64,000 nucleotides of DNA from Promicromonospora panici. GTDB lineage: Bacteria > Actinomycetota > Actinomycetes > Actinomycetales > Cellulomonadaceae. Below, one piece after another: positions 1-8,461 of the stretch. Every line of letters starts with the position of its first letter. Position 1 is the stretch's first letter. The translations under genes were made by a program, and so were the position numbers. The stretch covers positions 1-64,000 of the forward strand of contig NZ_UWYY01000026.1 of the NCBI RefSeq assembly GCF_900608595.1. The letters run 5' to 3'. Below the pieces are notes generated by a model. It had not been told where the DNA came from, did not search any database, and was given only the letters and a program-made list of their open reading frames with translations.

Positions 1-60
1 CTCTCGCCGAGACCTACCGCCAATGGCTCCTGACCGCTTGACAGCCAATAGGAGCATCAT

Positions 61-780
61 TCACCGACCCCTTTGCACCCGGGCCCGCTTCTTCGGCTTC
101 CGGTGGATCCACCACTCGGCGAAGAGGAGGTTCACCACGAACGACACCCAGGCGGATGCGATCGCCGCGCCCTCGATCTCGGGCGCGCCGAACTGGATGC
201 TCGGGTCGGTGAGTGCCCCCGGCACGTAGACCGCGACGAGGAACGTGGACGAGAACCGGTTGGTGACGATCGAGAAGGCCAGCGCGGTGCTCCGGATCAT
301 CCACTCCCGGTGGTCGGCGAACCGGCGCTGCCGCACCGCCCGGTAGCCGAGCAGGGTGAACGTCAGGAGCAGGATGCCCATCATCGTGTTCGCCACCTGC
401 TGCGCCACGCCCGCGCTCGGGAACTGGGCCACGATCAGCGCCGCGATCGCGGTCGGGATCGCGGAGGCGACATAGACCCGCCCGCTCCACCGGTGCACCC
501 GGGGATGGTGGGCGCGCAGCCACGGCCAGAGCTGCAGCACGGCGGCGCTCAGCATGATCGACCCGGTGAAGATGTGGGTCACGAGCGCCGGGTAGAAGGC
601 GGGGCCACGGTCGGTCGGCACCAGGGACTGCGCCGGGTCCAGGCCCACGTAGCGCGGCAGGGACGTCGCGAGGAACAGGGCCGTCACGATGGCGAGCGGC
701 GCTATCCAGGGGCGCCGCCACCAGCGGACCCGCTGCGGCGAACGAGCCGGGGCGGGGGTGGGCGTCGTGTCGGTTGCCAT
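61..780 (-). CDS. DUF2306-like membrane protein
   Basis: Predicted 239-residue integral membrane protein with about six hydrophobic helices after a short basic N-terminal tail. The central HHPRVHRWSGRVYV stretch (around residues 90-105), lying between helices, is the pattern I associate with DUF2306 predicted membrane proteins, a family of unknown function. The ATG at 780 is the natural start. It lies 42 bp downstream of the exporter permease on the same strand, so it is probably the last gene of that operon and may share its TetR control. No enzymatic motif is visible. Bases 1-60, downstream of its stop, show no feature. Confidence 0.75.
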   Translation of the reverse strand: MATDTTPTPAPARSPQRVRWWRRPWIAPLAIVTALFLATSLPRYVGLDPAQSLVPTDRGPAFYPALVTHIFTGSIMLSAAVLQLWPWLRAHHPRVHRWSGRVYVASAIPTAIAALIVAQFPSAGVAQQVANTMMGILLLTFTLLGYRAVRQRRFADHREWMIRSTALAFSIVTNRFSSTFLVAVYVPGALTDPSIQFGAPEIEGAAIASAWVSFVVNLLFAEWWIHRKPKKRARVQRGR

Positions 781-822
781 GCCATACCTGCTTTCGCCAG
801 GACGGAGGGAACGGGAGAGTGG

Positions 823-1590
823 TCAGCGCCGGGCACGGAAGGCCAGGCCGGCCGACACCGCGAAGAGCAGGCCGAGGCCCAGGCACCAGATGATCGCGAG
901 CGCCGCGACGCCGCCTGGGTCGGCGACCGTCGCGACGTCGCCGGCCAGGAGGCTGCGCACGGTCTCGATCACGGGCGTGACCGGCTGGTGCTCGGCGAAC
1001 CCGCGCAGCCAGCTCGGCAGCGTGTCGACGGGCACGAACGCACTCGACACGTAGGGCAGGAACATCACGAAGAAGGAGAATCCGCCGGCGGCGTCGGGTG
1101 ACCGGACGAGCACCCCGACGAGGGCGGCGAGCCACGTGATCCAGCCGACGAAGAGCAGGATCATGCCCACCGCGGCGAGCCACTCCAGTGGCGTCGCCTC
1201 GGGCCGGAAGCCCATCAGGATCGACACCCCGAAGACGACGGCGGTCGTGACCAGGTTCTTCACCAGGCTCGCCGCCACGTGACCCGAGAGCACGGTCCAG
1301 GCGGTGACGGGCATCGACCGGAGCCGTTCGACCATGCCGCTCGACATGTCGCGCTCCACGGCGAGTGCCGTGTTCGCGGCGCCGAACCCGGCCGCCAGCA
1401 GGATCACGCCCGGCGTCACGTAGTTGATGTAGTCGGTGCCGATGTCGACGGCGCCACCGAACACGAGCACGAACATCAGCAGGATGATCACGGGCAGCAG
1501 CACCGCGGTGATAATGGCGTCCACGTCGCGCGAGACGAGCCGCAAACCCCGGACCGTCATCGTCGAGACGTCTCTGAGCAAGTACGTCAT
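823..1590 (-). CDS. ABC-2 type exporter permease (DrrB-like)
   Basis: Membrane subunit of an ABC exporter, 255 residues with about six transmembrane helices. The YVTPGVILLAAGFGAA segment after helix 2 and the PYVSSAFVPVDTLPSWLRG loop before the last helices are typical of ABC-2/DrrB permeases of drug and antibiotic efflux systems. ATG at 1590 overlaps the stop of the upstream ATPase by 4 bp (ATGA), which shows translational coupling and fixes the start; the frame stays open further upstream only inside the ATPase gene. Together with the ATPase it would form a homodimeric or heterodimeric exporter in the cytoplasmic membrane. Substrate unknown. Confidence 0.88.
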   Translation of the reverse strand: MTYLLRDVSTMTVRGLRLVSRDVDAIITAVLLPVIILLMFVLVFGGAVDIGTDYINYVTPGVILLAAGFGAANTALAVERDMSSGMVERLRSMPVTAWTVLSGHVAASLVKNLVTTAVVFGVSILMGFRPEATPLEWLAAVGMILLFVGWITWLAALVGVLVRSPDAAGGFSFFVMFLPYVSSAFVPVDTLPSWLRGFAEHQPVTPVIETVRSLLAGDVATVADPGGVAALAIIWCLGLGLLFAVSAGLAFRARR

Positions 1591-2570
1591 GCCGCCACCT
1601 CCGCCGATCGCGCCGGGCGGTCCTGGCCGACGTGCCCGGTCAGGGCGAGAAAGACGTCGTCGAGGGTGGGCGCACGCACCTCCCAGTGCTCGGGAACCAC
1701 CCCCGTCGCCTCGACCACGGAGAGCACCGACCGGACGTGCGCCACCGAGCCGTCCGTGGGAACCCGCACCCGCGCGCCGTCGACCGTCGCGGCGGTGACC
1801 GTCGCGGCGGTGAGCACGGGAGCGACCCGTCCGGCGTCGGCCGGGGAGACGAAGGTGAGCTCGACGCCCGCCTCGCCCACCTGGCGCTTGAGCTGCGCGG
1901 GCGTGCCCTCGGCGGCCACACGGCCGCCGTCCACGAGCGCCACCCGCTGGGCCAGCCGGTCGGCCTCCTCCAGGTACTGGGTGGTGAGGAAGACGCTGGT
2001 GCCCTCGTCGACGACGGCGCGGACGACGTCCCACAGGGCCTGCCGCGACCGCGGGTCGAGGCCGGTGGTGGGTTCGTCGAGGAACATGATCCGGGGCCGG
2101 GTCAGGAGGCCCGCCGCCAGGTCGAGCCGACGACGCATGCCGCCCGAGTACGTGTCGACGCGGCGGCTCGCGGCGTCCGCCAGGTCGAACGCCGTGAGCA
2201 GCTCCGCGACGCGGTCCCGCACCACGCGGCGCGGGAGGTGCGCGAGGTGGCCCATCATCGTGAGGTTCTCGGCGCCGGTCTGCTTGCCGTCGACGGCTAC
2301 CTGCTGACCGGTGAGGCTGATGATCTCGCGGACCCGTCGCGCGTCCCGCACCACGTCGAAACCGGCAACGGTCGCGCGGCCGGCGTCAGGCCGCAGCAGC
2401 GTGGACAGGATGCGGACGGTGGTGGTCTTGCCCGCCCCGTTAGGGCCGAGCAGCGCGAGGACCGCTCCCTCCTCGAGCTCCAGGTCGAGCCCGTCCAGCA
2501 CGGGCGGGCTCGTCGAGCCGCGTCTGGCGAAGGACTTGTGCAGGCCCTCGGCCGTGACGATCGCAGCCAT
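1587..2570 (-). CDS. ABC exporter ATPase subunit (DrrA-like)
   Basis: Nucleotide-binding subunit of the exporter, 327 residues. Walker A GPNGAGKTT is at residues 42-50, the signature YSGGMRRRLDLA follows in the helical domain, and Walker B with the catalytic glutamate is in MFLDEPTTGLDP. The C-terminal extension of about 90 residues (ending in LDDVFLALTGH) is the regulatory tail usual in the DrrA/daunorubicin-resistance family. It overlaps the permease gene by 4 bp. The promoter region upstream carries a large palindrome shared with the divergent TetR gene at 2703, so repression by that TetR protein with relief by an exported ligand is the likely control (inference). Confidence 0.92.
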   Translation of the reverse strand: MAAIVTAEGLHKSFARRGSTSPPVLDGLDLELEEGAVLALLGPNGAGKTTTVRILSTLLRPDAGRATVAGFDVVRDARRVREIISLTGQQVAVDGKQTGAENLTMMGHLAHLPRRVVRDRVAELLTAFDLADAASRRVDTYSGGMRRRLDLAAGLLTRPRIMFLDEPTTGLDPRSRQALWDVVRAVVDEGTSVFLTTQYLEEADRLAQRVALVDGGRVAAEGTPAQLKRQVGEAGVELTFVSPADAGRVAPVLTAATVTAATVDGARVRVPTDGSVAHVRSVLSVVEATGVVPEHWEVRAPTLDDVFLALTGHVGQDRPARSAEVAA

Positions 2571-2600
2571 GGTCTCCTCTTCTCTCTGGTCGTGAACGCT

Positions 2601-2644
2601 TACTGTTTACGTCCCACGCGTTTTAGTGTGGGGCGTAAACAGTA
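2601..2644. promoter_or_regulatory. Palindromic operator between exporter and TetR gene
   Basis: Arms of 17 bp at 2601-2617 (TACTGTTTACGTCCCAC) and 2628-2644 form an inverted repeat with 16 of 17 positions matching, separated by 10 bp. It sits in the 132-bp gap between the divergent ATPase and TetR genes. This is the expected place and form for a TetR-family operator controlling both directions. Confidence 0.75.
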
Positions 2645-2702
2645 TGTGGTCAAGAGAGTTTCGGATCGGCACGCGCCGTCGAGCAGGGCAGGATGGGGAC
2701 CG

Positions 2703-3590
2703 ATGAGCATCGACACCACGCCCGAGCCGGGCGAACCGCCGCGGGATCCCGTCGAGCGGCCCCAGGGCACAGGTCCGGAGACCGAGCTGCCCGCCGCCGT
2801 GCAGCGCCTCTGGGGCGCGGTGGCGCCGCGGCGGCGCGGGCCCAAGCCCGCCCTGTCGGCGGCACGGATCGTGCAGGCTGCGCTGGAGCTGGCCGACGCC
2901 GAGGGCCTAGCCGCCGTCTCGATGGCACGCATCGCGGAGGCCGTCGGGTACACGCCGATGGCGCTGTACCGGCACGTGGCCGGCAAGGAGGAGCTGCTCA
3001 TCCTGATGTCGGACGCCGTGGCGGCCGACCTGCCGGTCCTCCCCGCCGAGGGCGGCTGGCGCGCCGGGCTCGAGGCCTGGACCCGGGCGCAGATCGAGCT
3101 GGGAATCTCCCGCCCATGGATGCTGGAGCTGCCCCTCTCCGCCGCGCCGCCCGGGCCGAACCGGGTGCGCTGGCTCGACCAGGCCTTCGGGGTCCTGCGC
3201 TCGATCGAGCTCCCCCCGGACGAGAAGCTCGCCGTGGTCGGCCTGCTCGCCCAGCACGTCCTGGGCGAGGCCCGCGTGCACATCGAGTCCAGGCGCGCGG
3301 CGGTCCAGCAGGTACGCCGCGAGGCCGGGCTGACCGACGCGACCCCGGAGTCGGAGCTCGACCCCGCCGCCATCAACGCGGCCAACCCCTACGCCGACTT
3401 CGAGACCGTCCTGGCCCGGTACGCCGACCCGACGACGTACCCGAACCTGTTCGAATCGTTCGCCACGTGGCCCGAGAACCCCACGACCGCGCCGTCCGAC
3501 GACGACATCGCCTTTGGGATCAGCATCGTCCTGGACGGCATCGAGGCCTACCTCAGGCGCCGCGGCGCGATTCCCGACGACGAGTCCTGA
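2703..3590 (+). CDS. TetR/AcrR family regulator of the DrrAB-like exporter
   Basis: Transcriptional repressor of 295 residues. After a disordered, proline-rich N-terminal tail of about 55 residues, the HTH domain runs from about residue 60 to 105 (SAARIVQAALELADAEG, then MARIAEAVGYTPMALYRHV with recognition helix TPMALYRH). The remainder is an all-helical ligand domain of the long TetR C-terminal type found in regulators next to drug exporters. ATG 2703 gives the tail; later starts are possible because the tail is not conserved. Divergent from the exporter genes, with a palindromic operator in between, it most likely autoregulates and represses them. Confidence 0.88.
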   Translation: MSIDTTPEPGEPPRDPVERPQGTGPETELPAAVQRLWGAVAPRRRGPKPALSAARIVQAALELADAEGLAAVSMARIAEAVGYTPMALYRHVAGKEELLILMSDAVAADLPVLPAEGGWRAGLEAWTRAQIELGISRPWMLELPLSAAPPGPNRVRWLDQAFGVLRSIELPPDEKLAVVGLLAQHVLGEARVHIESRRAAVQQVRREAGLTDATPESELDPAAINAANPYADFETVLARYADPTTYPNLFESFATWPENPTTAPSDDDIAFGISIVLDGIEAYLRRRGAIPDDES

Positions 3591-3725
3591 GCCCCTCGGC
3601 ACGCCGGCACGTGGGTCCTGGCGTGACCACAGGCAGCGGTTTTCGGACCTTGTGCACAGGTCGGCGGTCGGAGCGCGTGGAGTGTCGGTGGCGTGCGTCA
3701 GAGTGGTGCCGTGACAAGTGATCCC

Positions 3726-4349
3726 ATGACAGACGGCAACACGACGGCGGCGACCGTGAGCACGGCCCTGCGCTGCTTCGGCGATGGCGACCCGCTCTAC
3801 GAGGCGTACCACGACAAGGAGTGGGGCGTTCCGGTGCACGGCGAGCCGGCCCTGCTGGAGCGCATAGCCCTGGAGGGCTTCCAGTCCGGGCTCTCCTGGA
3901 TCACCGTGCTGCGCAAGCGTCCCGCGTTCCGGGAAGTCTTCGAGGGCTTCGACCCGGAGCGCGTGGCGGCCTTCGGGCCGGACGACGTCGAGCGGCTGCT
4001 GACCGACACCCGCATCATCCGGAACCGCATGAAGATCGAGGCCACCGTCGACAACGCGCGGGCCGTCGTCGCGCTGCACGACTCCCGGCGCACGCTGGAC
4101 GAGCTGTTCTGGTCGTTCGCCCCCGAGGCCGCCGGCCGGCGGCGTGCGGTCACCTTCGGGGACGTGCCGGCGTGGACCGAGGAGTCGAAGGCGATGAGCA
4201 AGGCGATGAAGAGGGTGGGGTTCCGGTTCATCGGACCCACCACCGCCTACGCGGCGATGCAGGCCTGCGGCCTGGTGGACGACCACCTGGCCGGCTGCCC
4301 GGTGGTGCTCGGCCGCACCGGTGCGGCCGAGCAGGGACCGGCTAGCTGA
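3726..4349 (+). CDS. tag: DNA-3-methyladenine glycosylase I
   Basis: Base-excision repair enzyme that removes 3-methyladenine from alkylated DNA. With the ATG at 3726 the protein has 207 residues, close to the family norm of about 190. The family's structural zinc ligands are visible: C17 and H29 (RCFGDGDPLYEAYHD) near the N terminus, and H187 and C191 (DDHLAGC) at the C terminus, with the same spacing as in E. coli Tag. The segment LEGFQSGLSWITVLRKR belongs to the base-recognition region. In-frame GTG codons at 3711 and 3693 would add 5 or 11 residues; no convincing Shine-Dalgarno separates them. It appears to be monocistronic, convergent with the next gene. Confidence 0.93.
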   Translation: MTDGNTTAATVSTALRCFGDGDPLYEAYHDKEWGVPVHGEPALLERIALEGFQSGLSWITVLRKRPAFREVFEGFDPERVAAFGPDDVERLLTDTRIIRNRMKIEATVDNARAVVALHDSRRTLDELFWSFAPEAAGRRRAVTFGDVPAWTEESKAMSKAMKRVGFRFIGPTTAYAAMQACGLVDDHLAGCPVVLGRTGAAEQGPAS

Positions 4350-4352
4350 ATG

Positions 4353-5225
4353 TCACAGCTCCGCGCACGGCTCCACGACCGGGACGACGGCGTCGCGCAC
4401 CCACTCGGCGAGCGACGTCGCCGGCGGCCGCAGGATCACCGTGTCCACGCCGTGCTCGGCGAAACCGCGCATCTCCCTGACGAAGTCCGCGGTGTCACCC
4501 GGGCCGATCGCCGCCCCGCGGTGCAGCATCGTGACGCGGATGTCGGCGGGGTCGCGGCCGACGTCGGCGCAGTGCCGGTGCAGCACGTCCAGCAGGTGGC
4601 GCAGCCGCTCGGGAGTCTCGGCGAACAGGTTGCACGCGTCTGCGTACTGCGCGACGAGCTTGAGGGTCCGCTTCTCCCCGGACCCGCCGATCATGATCTC
4701 GGGCCCCGACAGCGGCGCCGGCGAGCAGAGCGTCTCGGCGAGCTGGTAGTGCTTCCCCTCGAACGGGCCGTTGTTGTCGAGGTCGTACATCTGCCGCGCG
4801 ATCCGTACCGTCTCCTCGAGCATCTCGAAGCGGTCCTTGAGCGGCGGGAACGGCACCCCGAGCGCCGCATGCTCCTTGTCGTACCAGGCCGCGCCGATGC
4901 CGTAGGTGGCGCGACCACCCGAGACCACGTCGAGCGACGCGACGATCTTCGCCAGCAGACCCGGGTAGCGGTACGTCACGCCGGTCACCAGCGCGCCGAG
5001 CTGCACCTTCTCGGTCACTCCGGCCAGGTAGCCCAGAGTCGTGTACGCCTCCAGCATCGGGTCCGACGCCGGGAAGCCCTGATGCTCCATCTGGAAGTAG
5101 TGGTCCATCACGGAGACCCACGCGACACCGCCGTCGTCGGCGTACCGGGCGGCGTCCGCCAGCTCGGTCCGCATCCGCGCGGGTTCCATCGAGTCGTAAC
5201 GCATGAAGTGGGTGCCGATTCGCAT
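4353..5225 (-). CDS. F420-dependent LLM-class oxidoreductase
   Basis: Luciferase-like (bacterial luciferase superfamily) oxidoreductase, 290 residues, resembling the actinobacterial group of F420-dependent enzymes of about this length. The N terminus MRIGTHFMRYD enters the first strand of the TIM barrel. VSVMDHYFQMEHQG, TLGYLAGVTEKVQLGALVTG and GIGAAWYDKEH are the conserved cofactor- and substrate-side segments of the family; IMIGGSGEKRTLKLVA is the late phosphate-binding loop. The physiological substrate is unknown, and FMN use cannot be excluded from sequence alone. The TetR gene 60 bp upstream on the same strand is probably its regulator or operon partner. Confidence 0.88.
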   Translation of the reverse strand: MRIGTHFMRYDSMEPARMRTELADAARYADDGGVAWVSVMDHYFQMEHQGFPASDPMLEAYTTLGYLAGVTEKVQLGALVTGVTYRYPGLLAKIVASLDVVSGGRATYGIGAAWYDKEHAALGVPFPPLKDRFEMLEETVRIARQMYDLDNNGPFEGKHYQLAETLCSPAPLSGPEIMIGGSGEKRTLKLVAQYADACNLFAETPERLRHLLDVLHRHCADVGRDPADIRVTMLHRGAAIGPGDTADFVREMRGFAEHGVDTVILRPPATSLAEWVRDAVVPVVEPCAEL

Positions 5226-5285
5226 GTCTCGATCCTCCTACGCCGACGCGCGCCGTCAAACGCGGGATCGGGGCGAGACACGTCG

Positions 5286-5927
5286 TCAGGCGCGGGGCTC
5301 GATCATGGTGTCTGGGTCGGGGTCCACCGGCGCTCCGGTGCGTACCAGGACCTGCGCGACGAGCCACGTGATCGACTCGGCGGTCTCGTGCGGCGTCGCC
5401 GTGGGCTGCATGACATGGCTGAGCGCGGCCCGCACCACGATGTCGATGACCGTGGCGATCCGCTCCGGCTCCAGGTCGATCTCATAGGTGTCCACCCGGT
5501 CCTGCACCACTACCTTGATGGTGCCGAGCAGGGACTCGGAGTGGGTGGTGAGCAGGGGCAGCAGCTCGGTGTCCGCGCCGTGCGTCGCGGACACCACCGC
5601 GCGCAGCAGCTCGTTCCCCTCGGCGAGCACCAGCGTGTTCTCCAGGGCCGCGCGGATCGCGGCCAGCAGGTCGTCGGGGTGGCTGTCGAAGCCCTCGACG
5701 ATCTTGAAGATGAACTTGGCCGACTCCGTCAGCACCATCGCCTCGGCGAGATCCTCCCGGCTGCCGACGGCGTTGTAGACGGTCTGCCTGCTCACGCCGG
5801 CCTCCGTGGCGAGGCGCCCCATCGTCACCTTCGACCAGCCGTCGGAACAGGTGAGGCGCGCCGCAGCCGCGATGATCCGACTCCGGCTGGAGATCGGATC
5901 CTCGTACCCGGCGGTCACCTCGGCCAT
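5286..5927 (-). CDS. TetR family transcriptional regulator
   Basis: 213-residue TetR-type repressor. The HTH domain spans about residues 12-60: SRSRIIAAAARLTCSDGW, then MGRLATEAGVSRQTVYNAV with recognition helix SRQTVYNA. The rest is a helical ligand-binding and dimerisation domain without assignable specificity. Start at ATG 5927 (MAEVTAGYEDP); the frame is open further upstream but that sequence has no HTH-related content. It precedes the LLM oxidoreductase by 60 bp on the same strand, suggesting a two-gene unit in which the regulator controls the enzyme (inference). Confidence 0.88.
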   Translation of the reverse strand: MAEVTAGYEDPISSRSRIIAAAARLTCSDGWSKVTMGRLATEAGVSRQTVYNAVGSREDLAEAMVLTESAKFIFKIVEGFDSHPDDLLAAIRAALENTLVLAEGNELLRAVVSATHGADTELLPLLTTHSESLLGTIKVVVQDRVDTYEIDLEPERIATVIDIVVRAALSHVMQPTATPHETAESITWLVAQVLVRTGAPVDPDPDTMIEPRA

Positions 5928-6075
5928 ACCTCGATCGTAGGCAACGGGTGGCTTCCGGTCAGGCAAAGCATCGCCGGACGGAAGATATTTCACCCTCCGG
6001 CCATTTCTCCCTGCGGATCGTCGGGCACGAGCGGCCCGAACCCCCGCAACCTGGAAACCCCATAGGGTGGCGAGC

Positions 6076-7323
6076 ATGGACCTCGAAGAACGCCTTGCAG
6101 TCTTCATCGACTACGAGAACCTGGCGCTCGGCGCCCGGGAGCACCTGGGCGGGATGCAGTTCGACTTCGGCCCGATCGCCGACGCCCTCGCCGTGCGCGG
6201 ACGGGTCGTCGCGCGCCGGGCCTACGCGGACTGGTCGTACTTCGACGAGGACCGGCGCATGCTGACCCGGCACCAGGTCGAGCTGATCGAGATGACGCAG
6301 CGGATGGGCGCCTCCCGCAAGAACGCCGCCGACATCAAGATGGTCGTCGACGCCATCGAGATGGCCTTCGAGCGCGACTACATCTCGACGTTCGTCATGT
6401 GCACGGGTGACAGCGACTTCTCCCCGCTCGTCCACAAGCTGCGCGAGCTGAACAAGCGCGTCATCGGCGTCGGCGTCGAGAAGTCGACGTCGCGCCTGCT
6501 GCCGGCCGCATGCGACGAGTTCCTCTTCTACGACCGCCTCGAAGGCGTCGAGGTGCCCGACGACGACCAGGCCGCTCCGGCGCCGAAGCGCGGCACCCGC
6601 TCCCGCAAGGCCGCGCCCGCGCCGGAGCGCGCCGCAGCGCAGAAGGCCCCCGCCGCGTCGCGTCGCGCCAAGGCCGCTGAGGCGGTGGCGGAGGCCGTCG
6701 CCGAGGCCCCGGCAGTCGAGATCGCCGCCGAGCCCGACTCGAAGCCCGCCACCCGTCGTCGCAAGAAGGCGGAGCCCGCACCGGCGCCCGTCGACGTCGC
6801 GCCGGAGGCCGAGATCGACACGAGCGAGCAGGAGGAGGAGGCCCCGGCGTCGAGCGACGCACCCATGGAGGTGCGCGTGGCGCAGACGCTCGCCGACCTG
6901 CAGTCGTCCACGAGCGGCGCCGTGACGGCGTCCGCCCTGAAGCGCACGCTGCTGCGCAAGGACCCGACGTTCAGCGAGTCCGACTACGGGTTCCGCACCT
7001 TCGGCGAGTTCCTGCGGTTCCTCGCGGACCGCGGGTTCGTCGAGCTGGCGACGGGGCCGTCGGCGGGCGACCCGGAAGTATCGCTGCCGGAGCAGGGCGA
7101 CACCGACGCCGCGTTCGTGCTGCTGCGGACGGTGGTACAGGAGTCGAACGGCTCGGCCGCGCTGTCCGGTCTGAAGAACGCCGTACGCAAGAAGCGCCCG
7201 GACTTCTCCGAGAAGGCGCTCGGCTTCCGCGGGTTCCTCCAGTTCGCGAAGGCCGCGGAGACCGCCGGCGCCGTCTCCCTGGCCTGGGACGACGACGCCG
7301 ACGACTACCTGGTCACCGCCTGA
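6076..7323 (+). CDS. NYN-domain nuclease with two C-terminal LOTUS/OST-HTH domains
   Basis: 415-residue protein with three parts. Residues about 6-155 are a NYN (PIN-like, LabA/YacP-type) nuclease fold: FIDYEN with D12 and N15, NAADIKMVVD with D86 and D92, and TGDSDF with D112 and D114 supply the acidic metal-binding residues. Residues 160-262 are a low-complexity Ala/Pro/Lys/Glu linker. Residues 264-326 and 343-405 are two related winged-helix modules (GLKNAVRKKRPDFSEKALGF is typical) of the LOTUS/OST-HTH type, a proposed RNA-binding fold. The combination suggests an RNA-processing or RNA-decay enzyme. ATG 6076 is preferred over the in-frame GTG at 6067. It stands alone between genes of opposite strand. 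Confidence 0.9.
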   Translation: MDLEERLAVFIDYENLALGAREHLGGMQFDFGPIADALAVRGRVVARRAYADWSYFDEDRRMLTRHQVELIEMTQRMGASRKNAADIKMVVDAIEMAFERDYISTFVMCTGDSDFSPLVHKLRELNKRVIGVGVEKSTSRLLPAACDEFLFYDRLEGVEVPDDDQAAPAPKRGTRSRKAAPAPERAAAQKAPAASRRAKAAEAVAEAVAEAPAVEIAAEPDSKPATRRRKKAEPAPAPVDVAPEAEIDTSEQEEEAPASSDAPMEVRVAQTLADLQSSTSGAVTASALKRTLLRKDPTFSESDYGFRTFGEFLRFLADRGFVELATGPSAGDPEVSLPEQGDTDAAFVLLRTVVQESNGSAALSGLKNAVRKKRPDFSEKALGFRGFLQFAKAAETAGAVSLAWDDDADDYLVTA

Positions 7324-7374
7324 CCCGGAGCGGAGTCGCAGGCTCGGGCAGCAATGATCACCGCCTGGTACCCG

Positions 7375-8445
7375 TCACTCGGCGAGCACGCCCGGCACCG
7401 TGGCGAGCCGACGGGTGAGCTCGGCCCCGTCCCGGCCCGCGACGGTCGACACCCGGGGGACGTCGGGACCGCCGTCGGATGAGCCGGCATCCGGCAGGTT
7501 CCCGGCGAGCACCTGCTGACCGCCTGTGAGCTGCCGGATCGCCACGGCACGGACGCGGCCAGGATGACGGCGCACGGCCCGCGCGTAGATCTCGACGTCG
7601 TGCTGGCCGTCATCGCCGAAGAGCACCCAGCGCACGTGCGGGAACCACGACATGAGGTGTTCGAGGCTCGCCTCCTTGTGCGCCTGGCCGCTGCGGAACC
7701 ACCCGGTGAGGGTCGGTCCCCAGTCGGTCAGGAGCAGCGGGCCCCGCGGATAGTCGTGGCGCGAGAGGAAGGCGCGCAGCGTGCCCGCGGTGTTCCAGGC
7801 GCCGGTCGACAGGTAGAAGAAGGCGGCGTCCGGGTGCGCATCCTGTAGTGCCCGATACAGCTCGGGCATGCCCGGCACAGCCCGGCGGCTGCTGGAGTGC
7901 CGCACGAATGTGTTCCACACCGCTAGCAGCGGCCGCGGCACCGCCGTCACCATCGTGGTGTCGTCGATGTCGCTGACGACGCCGAACCTCGTCCGCTCGT
8001 CCAGCACCAGGACCGACGCGTCGGCCGTGGACGGGTCGGGACCGTCGAGGCACGTCAGGACCGCCGTCTGCCAGCCGGCGAGCAACGCCGCGCCGACGGG
8101 TACCTCGACGTCGACGTAGCCGGCGCGGTCGCTCACCACGACGGACGTGTGCTCGCCGACCTCGAGCCGCACCCGGCGACTGGGCGCCGGCACGGTGAGG
8201 AAGTGGCGGAACCCGCGCCGCCCGGCGCGGAGGAGGTCCCCGTCGGGCGAGACGGGCCGCGGCCGCGCGATCAGCACGCGGGCGAGCACCCGCACCTTGT
8301 CGGGTGTGCCGTACCCCGTGTAGGTCTCGATCCGGGGGCGCCAGCCGGCGCGGCGCAGCACCCACCCCGCCGCGGCGTAGAAGCGATCTTCCACCACCGC
8401 GGCGAGGTGCGGGCGCTGCGAGGGATGCGGGGTCGGGGTAGCCAC
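7375..8445 (-). CDS. App1-like phosphatase (DUF2183)
   Basis: 356-residue cytoplasmic protein of the App1/DUF2183 family, related to the yeast actin-patch phosphatidate phosphatase and belonging to the HAD superfamily. The catalytic DxD is in VSDIDDTTM (D159 and D161 from the chosen start); FYLSTGAWN and LFGDDGQHDVEIY are the later HAD motifs (Thr/Ser and acidic motif 4). The N-terminal 150 residues form a beta-rich domain. I chose the GTG at 8445 because in-frame ATGs lie further upstream inside the neighbouring permease gene; the gap to that gene is then 16 bp, so co-transcription with the sugar transporter is possible. The substrate in bacteria is not known. Confidence 0.82.
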   Translation of the reverse strand: MATPTPHPSQRPHLAAVVEDRFYAAAGWVLRRAGWRPRIETYTGYGTPDKVRVLARVLIARPRPVSPDGDLLRAGRRGFRHFLTVPAPSRRVRLEVGEHTSVVVSDRAGYVDVEVPVGAALLAGWQTAVLTCLDGPDPSTADASVLVLDERTRFGVVSDIDDTTMVTAVPRPLLAVWNTFVRHSSSRRAVPGMPELYRALQDAHPDAAFFYLSTGAWNTAGTLRAFLSRHDYPRGPLLLTDWGPTLTGWFRSGQAHKEASLEHLMSWFPHVRWVLFGDDGQHDVEIYARAVRRHPGRVRAVAIRQLTGGQQVLAGNLPDAGSSDGGPDVPRVSTVAGRDGAELTRRLATVPGVLAE

Positions 8446-8461
8446 ACCGAATTGTGACCTG

